Source of the DNA: Leisingera sp. ANG1
Lineage (GTDB): Bacteria > Pseudomonadota > Alphaproteobacteria > Rhodobacterales > Rhodobacteraceae
Reading direction: 5' to 3'
Assembly: GCF_000203975.2 (NCBI RefSeq)
Contig: NZ_AFCF02000001.1
Coordinates: 937,783 to 1,001,782, forward strand
Length of the DNA stretch: 64,000 bases
Shown here: in pieces, positions 37,579-46,239 of the stretch
Position numbering within the stretch: the stretch's first letter is position 1
Layout of the letters: the number at the start of each line of letters is the position of its first letter
Made by a program: the position numbers and the translations under genes
Notes under the pieces: generated by a model
What the model was told of the DNA's origin: nothing
Seen by the model: only the letters and a program-made list of their open reading frames with translations
Databases searched by the model: none

Positions 37579-38082
37579 TCAGCCGTTGCCGCGGACGTAG
37601 ATCAGCGCCATCGCCTGTTTGTCCAGCACCACCATCGCGCCGGTTTCCGGCACGAAGACCAGGCTGGAGCCCGGGTTGCGGATCGCCTGGTAATAGACGG
37701 ATTTGACCAGATCGGTCATGCAGCTGACCCCTGCCAGCCCCGAATTCAGCACCCCCAGCCCCTGCGGCAGGTCGCGGGACATGATGTCCTCTGTCACCGC
37801 ATTGGGGGATTTGCCCGAGACCGCAAACATCACCGGCTTGCCGGCCTCCAGCATCTTCATGCCGGTGTTGAGGGACCGCGCACGGTCCACCAGCGAGGTG
37901 ATGCGCGGATTTTCCGCGGTGTGAAACACCGCTGCGGTGCAGCTCATCGAGCTTTGGAAAAAGAACGTCTCCCCCAGCTCCACCCAGGTCGACAGCTGGG
38001 CGCGCAGCGCCTCCTCCTTGTCCAGCGCGCAGGCGGACAGGACGGCCAGAACGGTCAAAAGACAGGTCAGGAGACGGGTCAT
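37579..38082 (-). CDS. Putative lipoprotein of unknown function
   Basis: The 167-residue product has a lipoprotein signal (MTRLLTCLLTVLAVLSACALD, lipidated Cys18). The mature domain has two further cysteines (MSCTAAVF, VSCMTDL) and ends in beta-rich sequence SLVFVPETGAMVVLDKQAMALIYVRGNG. The start at 38082 is fixed by the signal peptide; in-frame sequence upstream is not credible. It lies between pccA and the convergent DUF4174 gene. I do not recognise the family. Confidence 0.8.
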   Translation of the reverse strand: MTRLLTCLLTVLAVLSACALDKEEALRAQLSTWVELGETFFFQSSMSCTAAVFHTAENPRITSLVDRARSLNTGMKMLEAGKPVMFAVSGKSPNAVTEDIMSRDLPQGLGVLNSGLAGVSCMTDLVKSVYYQAIRNPGSSLVFVPETGAMVVLDKQAMALIYVRGNG

Positions 38083-38229
38083 GCGGCACCTTGGAGTGGT
38101 CAAACGCCCGCAGTGTCGCAGAAAAAACTGAAGATTTGGTGCATGGCACCGTATTTTGCGGGGCAGGCACGGCTGCGGGGGCGGGAAAACCCGCCTGCCC
38201 GCGTGCATATGTGCCTGCCCCAAAGTGCA

Positions 38230-40275
38230 TTATTCGAATTCCATGATCACATCATCAACCGCCAGGCTATCGCCAGCGGATGCGTTGATCTTGGACACCA
38301 CCCCCTTACGCTCGGCGCGCAGGATGTTTTCCATCTTCATGGCTTCGACAGTGCAGAGCGCCTGGCCCTCCTGGACCTCCTGCCCCACTTCGACGTCGAC
38401 CTTCACGATCAGGCCGGGCATCGGGCACAGCAGCATCTTGGAGGTATCGGGTGCGACCTTCTCCGGCATCAGTTCTGCCAATTCGGCCTGACGGGGCGTG
38501 CGCACCTTGACGGCCAGGTCAGCGCCGCGGGAACGGACGCGGAAGCCCTGGGTCACCTTGCCGGTCTTCAGAACCAGGGTTTCGCCGTTCACCTGCAGGG
38601 TGGCCAGCTGGTCGCCCGGGGTCCAGTCAGAGGTCACACGGTAGCTGCCGCCGCCCTCAAAATTGACGGTGGCACCGTCGCGGTCGGCGTCGATCACCAC
38701 GTTGAAGGACTGGCCCTGCAGGCTGACGACCCAGTCGGTGCCGACCTTGCGCTCGTGGTTGTCCATCCGGCCCGACACGCGGGTGCGGCGGATTTCGGCA
38801 ACCCGGTGCATGGCGGCGCAGGCGGCAGCGATCTTGCGCAGGTCGTCGCTGTGCAGCTCCACGCCCTCAAAGCCGTCGGGATACTGTTCCTCGATGAAAG
38901 CGGTGGTCATGGAGCCGTCGATGAAGATCGGGTGGTCCATCACCGCGCTGAGGAACGGCAGGTTGTGGCCGATGCCCTCCACCTCGAAGCTGTCGAGCGC
39001 GGTGCGCATCGCGCCGATGGCCTCCTCGCGGGTCGGCGCCCAGGTGCAGAGCTTGGCGATCATCGGGTCGTAGTACATCGAGATCTCGCCGCCCTCATAG
39101 ACGCCGGTGTCGTTGCGCACGGCGGTCTCGCCAGCAGGCGCATCACCCTGCCATTTTCCGTTGACCAGCATCGGGCCAGCCGCGGTTTCCGCCGGCGGGC
39201 GGTAGCGGGTCAGGCGGCCGATGGAGGGCAGGAAGCCGCGGTAGGGATCCTCGGCATAAAGACGGTTTTCAATCGCCCAGCCGGTGAGTTTCACATCTTC
39301 CTGACGCATCGGCAGTTCGGCCCCGTCAGCGACGCGGATCATCTGCTCCACCAGGTCGACGCCGGTGATCAGCTCAGTCACCGGATGTTCCACCTGCAGG
39401 CGGGTGTTCATTTCCAGGAAGTAGAAGTTCTTGTCGCCGTCGACGATGAATTCCACGGTGCCGGCAGAGGAGTAACCAACGGCTTTGGCCAGTGCCACGG
39501 CCTGCTCGCCCATCGCCTTGCGGGTTTCCTCATCAAGGAAGGGCGACGGGGCTTCTTCCACCACTTTCTGGTTGCGGCGCTGGATCGAGCATTCGCGCTC
39601 CCCCAGGTAGATGCCGTTGCCGTGGGTGTCGCAGAGCACCTGAATCTCGATGTGGCGCGGCTGGGTGACGAATTTCTCGATGAAAATCCGGTCGTCGCCG
39701 AAGGAGTTTGCGGCCTCGTTCTTGGAGGACTGGAAGCCTTCGCGGGCCTCTTCGTCATTCCAGGCGATCCGCATGCCCTTGCCGCCGCCGCCCGCGGAGG
39801 CCTTGATCATCACCGGGTAGCCGATCTCATTCGAAATCTTCACCGCCTCGTCGGCATCGGCAATCAGGCCCATGTAGCCGGGCACGGTGGACACGCCGGC
39901 CTCCTGGGCGATTTTCTTGGAGGTGATCTTGTCGCCCATCGCCTCGATCGCGCCTTTCGGGGGGCCGACAAAGGCAACGCCTTCGGCCTCGAGCGCCTCG
40001 GCGAACTTGGAGTTCTCGGAGAGGAAGCCATAGCCCGGATGCACCGCCTGCGCGCCGGTTGCGCGGATTGCCTCCATCACCTTGTCGATGACGATATAGG
40101 ACTGGTTGGCCGGCGGCGGGCCGATGTGGACGGCCTCGTCGGCCATTTGCACATGCAGGGCCTGCTTGTCGGCGTCGGAGTAGATGGCAACGGTCTTGAT
40201 ACCCATCTTGCGCGCGGTTTTGATCACACGGCAGGCGATCTCGCCCCGGTTGGCGATCAGGATCTTATCAAACAT
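38230..40275 (-). CDS. pccA: Propionyl-CoA carboxylase alpha subunit (biotin carboxylase plus biotin carrier)
   Basis: The 681-residue protein contains a biotin carboxylase domain: MFDKILIANRGEIACRV at the start, the ATP-grasp glycine loop MIKASAGGGGKGMRIAW (about residues 158-174) and EMNTRLQVEHPVTE (about 288-301). A BT linker domain follows (about residues 480-600), and the biotinyl motif EAMKMEN lies near residue 647, where the lysine is biotinylated. With PccB it carboxylates propionyl-CoA to (S)-methylmalonyl-CoA. The start at 40275 matches the universal N-terminus. Expression is probably governed by PccR together with pccB. Confidence 0.96.
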   Translation of the reverse strand: MFDKILIANRGEIACRVIKTARKMGIKTVAIYSDADKQALHVQMADEAVHIGPPPANQSYIVIDKVMEAIRATGAQAVHPGYGFLSENSKFAEALEAEGVAFVGPPKGAIEAMGDKITSKKIAQEAGVSTVPGYMGLIADADEAVKISNEIGYPVMIKASAGGGGKGMRIAWNDEEAREGFQSSKNEAANSFGDDRIFIEKFVTQPRHIEIQVLCDTHGNGIYLGERECSIQRRNQKVVEEAPSPFLDEETRKAMGEQAVALAKAVGYSSAGTVEFIVDGDKNFYFLEMNTRLQVEHPVTELITGVDLVEQMIRVADGAELPMRQEDVKLTGWAIENRLYAEDPYRGFLPSIGRLTRYRPPAETAAGPMLVNGKWQGDAPAGETAVRNDTGVYEGGEISMYYDPMIAKLCTWAPTREEAIGAMRTALDSFEVEGIGHNLPFLSAVMDHPIFIDGSMTTAFIEEQYPDGFEGVELHSDDLRKIAAACAAMHRVAEIRRTRVSGRMDNHERKVGTDWVVSLQGQSFNVVIDADRDGATVNFEGGGSYRVTSDWTPGDQLATLQVNGETLVLKTGKVTQGFRVRSRGADLAVKVRTPRQAELAELMPEKVAPDTSKMLLCPMPGLIVKVDVEVGQEVQEGQALCTVEAMKMENILRAERKGVVSKINASAGDSLAVDDVIMEFE

Positions 40276-40310
40276 AGGCAGTCCCTTGTTCCTTGGTATT
40301 CCGGAATGCA

Positions 40311-40347
40311 AAACGCCGCGCCCGGGGAGAGCCCGGACGCGGCGTTT
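40311..40347 (-). terminator. Intrinsic terminator after the small lipoprotein gene
   Basis: AAACGCCGCGCCCGGG (40311-40326) pairs with CCCGGACGCGGCGTTT (40332-40347), 16 positions with one mismatch. The minus strand continues TTTTGCATTCC. It lies between the lipoprotein gene (40404-40613) and pccA, so pccA probably has its own promoter or relies on read-through. Confidence 0.75.
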
Positions 40348-40403
40348 GCGCGATGTCATAAGCAGCCCGCGAGGGGCGGCTGTTCAGTGCTTCGGCAGCA
40401 CCC

Positions 40404-40613
40404 TCAGCATTTGCGGGGGTTTTGCTCGCAGTAAACGAGGTTTGCGGCCACGCCGACGGCTGCGCCGGTGACCAGGTTGGCATCCAGCACTGCAGCGCCA
40501 AGCGCGCCGGCGCCGCCGCCGTAGATGATCCGTTCGCCGGTGGTGTCGCCACAGGCCGCCACAAGGCCGCAGAGCGACAGCGCCGCGATGAGAGATTTTG
40601 CCCGCATGTCCAT
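40404..40613 (-). CDS. Small glycine/alanine-rich lipoprotein
   Basis: The 69-residue product starts MDMRAKSLIAALSLCGLVAACG, with lipobox LVAAC. The mature peptide (GDTTGERIIYGGGAGALGAAVLDANLVTGAAVGVAANLVYCEQNPRKC) has a glycine/alanine membrane-interacting stretch and two C-terminal cysteines. This pattern resembles YMGG/glycine-zipper type small lipoproteins. AAGGAAC precedes the ATG. It is one of several small lipoproteins interspersed in the pcc locus; its function is unknown. Confidence 0.75.
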   Translation of the reverse strand: MDMRAKSLIAALSLCGLVAACGDTTGERIIYGGGAGALGAAVLDANLVTGAAVGVAANLVYCEQNPRKC

Positions 40614-40702
40614 GTTCCTTCTTCCTGGGACGTCAGTGTCCCTGCGGAATTTGCAGGCTGGCAAGCCGGGCGCAACGCTGCTCGGATCCGGGGTGTCTGA
40701 TG

Positions 40703-40748
40703 GGCGGAGGCTTGCCGCACCGGGGGGGAGATGCGGCAAGCTTCCGCC
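40703..40748. repeat. 17-bp stem-loop upstream of the small lipoprotein gene
   Basis: GGCGGAGGCTTGCCGCA (40703-40719) pairs with TGCGGCAAGCTTCCGCC (40732-40748) over 17 positions with a single G-U and a 12-base loop. It lies 90 bases upstream of the lipoprotein start. It could be a leader structure, part of a small RNA, or a terminator without a T-tract. Confidence 0.7.
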
Positions 40749-40769
40749 AATGCCTGAAGGGGATAAAAG

Positions 40770-40806
40770 ACGGGCAGGCCGCGGATGGGGGCGCGTACCT
40801 GCCCGT
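40770..40806 (-). terminator. Intrinsic terminator after the 114-residue hypothetical gene
   Basis: On the minus strand ACGGGCAGG pairs with CCTGCCCGT around a 19-base loop, and CTTTTATCC follows. It is oriented to stop transcription coming from 41053-41397. Confidence 0.55.
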
Positions 40807-41052
40807 TCAGGCGAAGGGGCCGGAACAGATGCTCGGCACAGCAGCGTGGCTGCGCTGCTTGACCCACGATGCACCGGGCGGCAGCAGCTGTAAGCCCCTG
40901 AAATTCAACACCCCCGAATTTGGCAGATTCCTGCTGAACTGGAAGGGCCGTGTGCAAATTCACGCCGAAATTGCGGCGCCCCGGACGCCGGGACAGGCTG
41001 CGCGCAAGGGACCGCGCCGCCAAGCCCGAGATATGCGTCCGGGTGCGCGCCA

Positions 41053-41397
41053 TCAGTCGAACGCCTCCGGGAAGGACGCGCGCGCAACCGCCTCGTTGAT
41101 AACCAGCAGCGCCTCATAGCTTGCGGGATCAAAGGGATCTTCGGCCGGCACGACCTCGCGGCCGAACAGCCAGCTGAGACGGCCTGCATCGAGGTTGCCG
41201 CGCTCAAACGGCTGGTCGCCGAAATGCTCCCACAGGGACTGCATGAACATCAGGTCGACGCGTTTGTCGACGTTCTTGCGGTCGCGGAAGCGCTCGCGCC
41301 GGGTCAGCGGCGTCACCCCTTTGGGGTTGGGGCGGCGGATGGTGAATTGGAAATCTGTGCCGGGCATACGGCCCGGGAACCCGCGGTGTTTCAGCAT
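41053..41397 (-). CDS. Hypothetical protein, 114 residues
   Basis: The ATG at 41397 has GGAGG nine bases upstream. The product (MLKHRGFPGRMPGTDFQFTIRR...) is basic at its N-terminus. It contains DKRVDLMFMQSLWEHFGDQPFERGNLDAGRLSWLFGREVV and ends in an acidic/helical part (DPASYEALLVINEAVARASFPEAFD). There is no signal peptide or membrane helix. I do not recognise the family. It lies in the minus-strand run between pccB and pccA and may be co-transcribed with its neighbours. Confidence 0.65.
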   Translation of the reverse strand: MLKHRGFPGRMPGTDFQFTIRRPNPKGVTPLTRRERFRDRKNVDKRVDLMFMQSLWEHFGDQPFERGNLDAGRLSWLFGREVVPAEDPFDPASYEALLVINEAVARASFPEAFD

Positions 41398-41466
41398 TTG
41401 GGTGCCTCCGGTCCGGCACCCCACGGGGCGGCGGGGGCCGGCCGCAGGGCCGGACCCCTGTAGTGT

Positions 41467-41601
41467 TTAGTTGTACTTGCCGGTGAAAACCGGTTCTTCG
41501 GTGACCGGCTCAACAACGACGAATTCTTCTTCCTGCTGGGCGCAGGCGGTGACGGCGGCCAGCAGGCCTGCCAGGGCGAAAAGCTTGATGCTCTTGGACA
41601 T
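41467..41601 (-). CDS. Very small lipoprotein, 44 residues
   Basis: The ATG at 41601, with AGGAGACAG upstream, opens a 45-codon frame. It encodes MSKSIKLFALAGLLAAVTAC, then a short acidic peptide beginning AQQEEEFVVVEPVTEEPVF and ending TGKYN. The lipobox VTAC makes Cys20 the lipidated residue, so the mature peptide is only 25 residues. It is easily overlooked because of its length, but signal peptide, lipobox and ribosome site agree. Its function is unknown; such peptides occur beside pccB in related roseobacters as far as I recall. Confidence 0.8.
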   Translation of the reverse strand: MSKSIKLFALAGLLAAVTACAQQEEEFVVVEPVTEEPVFTGKYN

Positions 41602-41815
41602 TTCTGTCTCCTGATAAAATGTGTGAAACCTGCGGCGGCTGTGCCGTCCGCGTGCCTCAACCTCAATGCGAAGGCAGCCTTATGACTGCCCGCGGCGAGG
41701 ATAACCGGGTTTGCGGCCAAGTCACATGCAAATCGCGGCAATTGACAGGGCTGTGGCTGCAATGCCGCAAGATTCCGCCGATCCTGCCCAAGGCCCGCAA
41801 GATATTGTGGAACCA

Positions 41816-42310
41816 TCAGAAAGCCTCCCACATGCAGGCCGCACCGTCGGGGCGGTAGGCTTCGAAGAACTGGGTCGCGTCCGGGTCCTGGGCGCCAAAG
41901 GGCACCATCCGGTCCGACAGCGAGATCACCACCCGCGCCGCGCTCAGGCCATGTTCGGCCAGATAGGGCAGCGCGATGCTGCCGCAAAGGTGGTCCATGT
42001 CGGGGGCGGCGGCCTCATAGCTGACTGTTCCGCTTTCACGGGCGATCTGCGGTGCCAGGAAGCGGAACCGCGCCCAGGTGTCACCGGGCTGGCCCGGGGC
42101 ATCATCCAGAAGCACTTCTGCCAGCGTCACAGGCTGTCCCGAGGGGACAGGCACGGCATCTGCCGCAGCGGCGGTGACCGCATAGAGAGCAAAGGGGATT
42201 GCCGCCAGATATCCGCAGCCCCGGCCCCCGGTCACCCGGGCTCCTCCGGCCGGAGCTGCAGGCGCTGCGCAAGTTGCGCGCGCTGTCTGATATCGGCTGG
42301 AGCGGATCAT
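41816..42310 (-). CDS. DUF6497-like secreted protein
   Basis: The 164-residue product has a basic N-terminus and then a hydrophobic segment (CGYLAAIPFALYAVTAAAADA) that could serve as a signal peptide. The domain that follows reads PSGQPVTLAEVLLDDAPGQPGDTWARFRFLAPQIAR...MDHLCGSIALPYLAEHGLSAARVVISLSDRMVPFGAQDPDATQFFEAYRPDGAACMWEAF, a conserved roseobacter family (DUF6497, from memory). The long N-terminus suggests that the true start may be further downstream. The frame overlaps the upstream gene by four bases. Confidence 0.75.
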   Translation of the reverse strand: MIRSSRYQTARATCAAPAAPAGGARVTGGRGCGYLAAIPFALYAVTAAAADAVPVPSGQPVTLAEVLLDDAPGQPGDTWARFRFLAPQIARESGTVSYEAAAPDMDHLCGSIALPYLAEHGLSAARVVISLSDRMVPFGAQDPDATQFFEAYRPDGAACMWEAF

Positions 42311-42732
42311 GACGCTGATTCGCTCTTCATGTCAATTTTTGCCGCGATTCTATGCGAATCCTTCGCATCTGCCCGGGAATCAGGCAGAGCGCCCCCCTGC
42401 CCCCGGGTGGCATGGCGAATCCAGCGGGCGCGGGCGCCGGGGTCTTCCAGCACTTCAGTGATTTGTGCGGCGGTGTTGGCGGGCACCCGGCCCATCACCT
42501 GTCCCCCTGCACGCACCCGCATCCCCTGCCCTGCGGAGGTGATTTCCACCACCGGGGAGAAGCCGCGCAGGGATTGCAGCTTGCGCCACATGTCCTGGCG
42601 GATCTGATGCGCCAGCCGCAGGGGATCAGCGGCAGGCAGCACCGTTTCCGCCGCCACGTCGAAGCGTGCAGGAAGGCGGCGCGACAGCGTCAGCTTCTCA
42701 TTTAAGTGTGAAACGTACCATCGGATACCCAT
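42307..42732 (-). CDS. Hypothetical protein coupled to the DUF6497 gene
   Basis: The 141-residue product (GIRWYVSHLNEKLTLSRRLPARFDV...) is basic and soluble, with a central MWRKLQSLRGFSPVVEITSAGQGMRVRAGGQVMGRVPANTAAQITEVLEDPGARARWIRHA segment. Its stop overlaps the next start by four bases (ATGA). The family is not recognised. Related genes next to pccB are common in the Roseobacter group as far as I recall, which supports it being real. Confidence 0.7.
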   Translation of the reverse strand: MGIRWYVSHLNEKLTLSRRLPARFDVAAETVLPAADPLRLAHQIRQDMWRKLQSLRGFSPVVEITSAGQGMRVRAGGQVMGRVPANTAAQITEVLEDPGARARWIRHATRGQGGALPDSRADAKDSHRIAAKIDMKSESAS

Positions 42733-42739
42733 ATTGCTA

Positions 42740-43207
42740 TCACCACCCCCGAAAATAACGCACAGAGCGGCAAGAAGGGTTCATGTATGCTGATCGAAGA
42801 ATTCGGACATCCCCTTTCGGATCTGACGTCACTTCCATCAAATCAGGCCAGCGCACGTTGATAATTACGTTCCGATAGCTGCCTTTTTTATGGGTTTCAG
42901 AAATCACCGGCATAATAGCCTTGCAGGCCGCCTTGTACCGGCGGTTCCAAGCCGAGCGCAGCACTGCAGGTTCACCGAACATAACCAGTTCAACACCCAC
43001 AGATTTAATTTCTCGACGAGATACGACTCGGTTATAGTCCTGAATCGACCTTGTTTTTGTTATGCTTGCTTTCCCAAAGCCAAGCATACAGCCAACAGTT
43101 CCATCAGGCAGTTGAAAGTTGAACTTCCCTTTGCAGATCCGCTCTTGCTGCCCAGCAGAAAGAGGGGCGGCCAGCAACAGCAGACAAAGCGCAAATATAA
43201 CACGCAT
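42740..43207 (-). CDS. Secreted cysteine-containing protein, function unknown
   Basis: The 155-residue product starts at ATG 43207 behind GGAGAAAAAC. It has a signal peptide (MRVIFALCLLLLAAPLSAGQ). The mature part has four cysteines (RICKGKF, VGCMLGF, AACKAIM, PSCRSVR) that may form two disulfides. Basic composition and lower G+C distinguish it from its neighbours, suggesting that it is a more recent arrival between pccB and the hypothetical genes. The family is not recognised. Confidence 0.75.
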   Translation of the reverse strand: MRVIFALCLLLLAAPLSAGQQERICKGKFNFQLPDGTVGCMLGFGKASITKTRSIQDYNRVVSRREIKSVGVELVMFGEPAVLRSAWNRRYKAACKAIMPVISETHKKGSYRNVIINVRWPDLMEVTSDPKGDVRILRSAYMNPSCRSVRYFRGW

Positions 43208-43252
43208 GTTTTTCTCCAATTAGATTGCTGGCCGGTTCTAACGCACCACTAC

Positions 43253-44785
43253 TCACAGCGGAATGTTGTCGTGTTTCTTCCACGGGTTTTTCAGCTGCTT
43301 GCCACGCAGGGAGGCAAAGGCGCGGCTGACCCGTTTGCGGGTGGACTGGGGCATGATCACCTCGTCGATGAAGCCGCGTTCGGCCGCAACGAAGGGATTG
43401 GCGAAACGGTCTTCGTAGTCCGCCGTGTGGGCCGCGATCTTCTCCGCATCGCCGAGGTCGGCACGGTGGATGATCTCGGTGGCGCCCTTGGCACCCATCA
43501 CCGCGATCTCTGCCGTCGGCCAGGCATAGTTGAAGTCGCCGCGCAGATGCTTGGAGGCCATCACGTCATAGGCGCCGCCATAGGCCTTGCGGGTGATCAC
43601 GGTGACCTTCGGCACGGTGGCTTCGCCATAGGCGAACAGCAGTTTTGCACCGTGCTTGATGACGCCGCCGTATTCCTGGGAGGTTCCCGGCAGGAAGCCC
43701 GGCACGTCGACGAAGGTCAGGATCGGGATCTCGAAACAGTCACAGAAGCGCACGAAGCGGGCGGCCTTGCGGCTGGAGTCGATATCGAGGCAGCCCGCCA
43801 GCACCATCGGCTGGTTGGCGACGACGCCCACGGTCTGGCCTTCAAGGCGGATGAAGCCGGTGATGATGTTCTTGGCGAAATCTTCCTGAATCTCGTAGAA
43901 ATCGCCCTCATCCGCGACCTTGGTGATCAGCTCCTTCATGTCGTAGGGGCTGTTGGGGTTTTCCGGGATCAGGGTGTCCAGGCTTTCCTCGATCCGGCCC
44001 GGCTGGTCAAAGAACGGGCGCACCGGGGGCTTTTCACGGTTGTTCAGCGGCAGGAAGTCGACCAGGCGGCGGACCTCGGCCAGGGCTTCCACATCGTTTT
44101 CAAAGGCGCCGTCGGCGACCGAGGACTTGCGGGTGTGGGTGGAGGCGCCGCCCAGTTCCTCGGCCGTCACCACCTCGTTGGTCACGGTTTTCACCACGTC
44201 CGGGCCAGTCACGAACATGTAGGAGGTGTCCTTGACCATGAAGATGAAGTCGGTCATCGCCGGGGAGTACACGGCACCGCCGGCACAGGGGCCCATGATG
44301 ACGGAGATCTGCGGGATCACGCCGGAGGCCATGATGTTGCGCTGGAAAATCTCGGCGTAGCCGGCCAGCGCGTCGACGCCTTCCTGGATACGGGCACCGC
44401 CTGAGTCGTTGATGCCAATGACCGGCGCGCCGTTCTGCACCGCCATATCCATGATCTTGCAGATCTTCTGCGCGTGGGTGGCAGAGACAGAGCCGCCCAG
44501 CACGGTGAAGTCCTGGGAGAACACATAGACCTGGCGGCCATTGATGGTGCCCCAGCCCGTGACCACGCCGTCACCGGCCGGCTTGTTGTTTTCCATGCCG
44601 AAATCGGTGCAGCGGTGGGCGATGAACATGTCGAACTCTTCGAAGCTGTCCTCGTCCAGCAGCAGCTCGATCCGTTCACGGGCCGTCAGCTTGCCGCGCC
44701 CGTGCTGTGCGTCGATGCGGCGCTGGCCGCCGCCCAGCCGCGCGTCCTGGCGGCGGTCTTCCAGCTCGGAAAGAATGTCTTTCAT
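43253..44785 (-). CDS. pccB: Propionyl-CoA carboxylase beta subunit (carboxyltransferase)
   Basis: The 510-residue protein has the biotin-dependent carboxyltransferase fold. The N-terminal part has [24 protein letters not shown], the acyl-CoA oxyanion region is [16 protein letters not shown] (about residues 122-137), and the biotin-side region is [31 protein letters not shown] (about 350-380). It transfers CO2 from PccA biotin to propionyl-CoA. The ATG at 44785 is the expected start. TTTGCAAA-like sites 70-90 bases upstream suggest PccR control. An MFS gene is divergent. Confidence 0.96.
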   Translation of the reverse strand: MKDILSELEDRRQDARLGGGQRRIDAQHGRGKLTARERIELLLDEDSFEEFDMFIAHRCTDFGMENNKPAGDGVVTGWGTINGRQVYVFSQDFTVLGGSVSATHAQKICKIMDMAVQNGAPVIGINDSGGARIQEGVDALAGYAEIFQRNIMASGVIPQISVIMGPCAGGAVYSPAMTDFIFMVKDTSYMFVTGPDVVKTVTNEVVTAEELGGASTHTRKSSVADGAFENDVEALAEVRRLVDFLPLNNREKPPVRPFFDQPGRIEESLDTLIPENPNSPYDMKELITKVADEGDFYEIQEDFAKNIITGFIRLEGQTVGVVANQPMVLAGCLDIDSSRKAARFVRFCDCFEIPILTFVDVPGFLPGTSQEYGGVIKHGAKLLFAYGEATVPKVTVITRKAYGGAYDVMASKHLRGDFNYAWPTAEIAVMGAKGATEIIHRADLGDAEKIAAHTADYEDRFANPFVAAERGFIDEVIMPQSTRKRVSRAFASLRGKQLKNPWKKHDNIPL

Positions 44786-44853
44786 GGCTCATGTCCCCTG
44801 TCAGTTTCAGCGCGACCATATATTGCGCTGCGGCGAAGCCAAAGGACATTATC

Positions 44854-44876
44854 GCAAATTTGCAAACCGTTTGCAT
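44854..44876. promoter_or_regulatory. Candidate PccR/ScfR binding region upstream of pccB
   Basis: TTTGCAAA (44859-44866) is followed after three bases by TTTGCAT (44870-44876) and forms part of the palindrome GCAAATTTGC (44854-44863). TTTGCAAA-type direct repeats are the reported recognition pattern of Rhodobacter sphaeroides PccR (from memory). The region lies between pccB and the divergent MFS gene. Confidence 0.65.
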
Positions 44877-45000
44877 ACGCGAGCCGCAAAGTTGAAAATC
44901 AGCAAACTCAACCAGCCGCAACCGCAGCCCCGCAGTGCACATAAAGGTCTCCCGGAATGCGCGATAGACAAGGGCCGCGGGCCGCTATAAGGCAGATGGT

Positions 45001-46212
45001 ATGTCCACATATGATACCAGGGCCTCTGGCCAGCGGACGCCCCCGCGCATTTTCACCCTGATCCTGCTGGCAGGCCTGTCGGCGCTTGGCATGAACCTGC
45101 ATCTGCCGTCGCTGGCGGGGATGGCAGAGTATTACGCGGTGGATTACCGGGTAATGCAGCTGTCGGTGGCGCTGTATCTGGCAGGCAATGCGGTGGTGCA
45201 GATCTTTGTCGGACCGATTTCCGACCAGATGGGGCGGCGTCCGGTCATTCTGATCAGCATCGTGCTGTTCCTGCTGGCCACACTGGGCTGCATCTATGCG
45301 CCGACTGCGGAGCTGTTCCTGCTGTTCCGGGTGGCGCAGACCGTTGTAGCCGCCACCATGGTGCTGAGCCGCGCCGCGGTGCGCGACATGTATGACACCA
45401 ACGAGGCCGCCAGCATGATCGGCTATGTCACCATGGGCATGGCGGTGGTGCCGATGATCGGCCCGGCGATCGGCGGTTTTCTGGACCAGTGGATGGGCTG
45501 GACCGCCAATTTCTGGCTGCTGTTCCTGGTCGGCGCGGCGACGCTGCTGATCACCTTCACCGATTTCGGCGAGACCGCGCACAAGAGCGGCAAGACGCTG
45601 GTGGCGCAGTTCCGCGAGTACCCGGAGTTGCTGCAGTCGCCGCGGTTCTGGGGCTACTCCCTGTCCTCCGGCCTGGCGTCGGGCGCGTTCTTTGCCTACC
45701 TCGGCGGTGCGCCCTTTGTCGGCACCGAGGTATACGGGCTGAGCACTGCGGAGTTGGGTGTCTTCTTCTCCGCTCCTGCGGTCGGGTATTTTGCCGGCAA
45801 TTTTGTCTCCGGCCGGTTCTCCACCCGGCTGGGCGTCAACCGCATGGTGCTATGGGGCTGCGTGATCAATGGCGGCGGGGTGCTGCTGTCCTTGCTGATT
45901 GCGATGGCGGGCGCAGATACGGTGTGGACCTTCTTTGGCCTCATGTGCTTTGTCGGGCTGGGCAACGGCATGGCAATCCCCAATGCCACCGCAGGCGCGA
46001 TTTCGGTGCGGCCGCATCTGGCGGGCACCGCCTCCGGCCTCAGCGGCGCGATCATGATCGGCGCGGGTGCCGCGCTCAGCGCCTTTGCAGGGATGCTGCT
46101 GGTGCCGGGGTCAACTGCAGTGCCGCTCCTGGTGATCATGTTTGCCACCGCCATGATGGGCCTGGTCGCGATCTTGCTGGTGGTCTGGCGGGAGCGGCAG
46201 ATCGGCGCATAA
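45001..46212 (+). CDS. MFS multidrug-efflux-type transporter (Bcr/CflA group)
   Basis: The 403-residue protein has twelve predicted membrane helices. The Bcr/CflA-type patterns are ILLAGLSALGMNLHLPSLAGMAEYYAV and FVGPISDQMGRRPVILISIVLF, the MFS motif A loop (about residues 75-96). RAAVRDMYDTNEAASMIGYVTMGMAVVPMIGPAIGGFL is motif C, marking drug:H+ antiporters. The substrate is unknown. It is divergent from pccB, and the pccR regulator follows 75 bases after its stop. Confidence 0.88.
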   Translation: MSTYDTRASGQRTPPRIFTLILLAGLSALGMNLHLPSLAGMAEYYAVDYRVMQLSVALYLAGNAVVQIFVGPISDQMGRRPVILISIVLFLLATLGCIYAPTAELFLLFRVAQTVVAATMVLSRAAVRDMYDTNEAASMIGYVTMGMAVVPMIGPAIGGFLDQWMGWTANFWLLFLVGAATLLITFTDFGETAHKSGKTLVAQFREYPELLQSPRFWGYSLSSGLASGAFFAYLGGAPFVGTEVYGLSTAELGVFFSAPAVGYFAGNFVSGRFSTRLGVNRMVLWGCVINGGGVLLSLLIAMAGADTVWTFFGLMCFVGLGNGMAIPNATAGAISVRPHLAGTASGLSGAIMIGAGAALSAFAGMLLVPGSTAVPLLVIMFATAMMGLVAILLVVWRERQIGA

Positions 46213-46239
46213 GAGCCGCCACGGGCTTGCAGGGGTGAG

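Larger units (their letters stand above)
40614..41052. other. Gap within the pcc locus holding two strong hairpins
   Basis: No gene is supported here, though one minus-strand frame stays open across it from an ATG at 41053. A 17-bp stem (40703-40719 with 40732-40748, one G-U) and a 9-bp stem with a T-rich tail on the minus strand (40770-40806) lie in the middle. The remainder (40810-41050) shows no motif I recognise. Confidence 0.55.

Noticed and set aside
37921-40434. An 837-codon open frame antisense to pccA
   Set aside because: The high G+C third positions of pccA keep the antisense frame open. The translation has no recognisable motif and spans across gene ends.
40268-41053. A 261-codon minus-strand frame whose ATG overlaps the stop of the 114-residue gene
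   Set aside because: The start position looks coupled, but the translation is arginine/proline-rich, runs through two strong hairpins and over the small lipoprotein gene, and has no domain.
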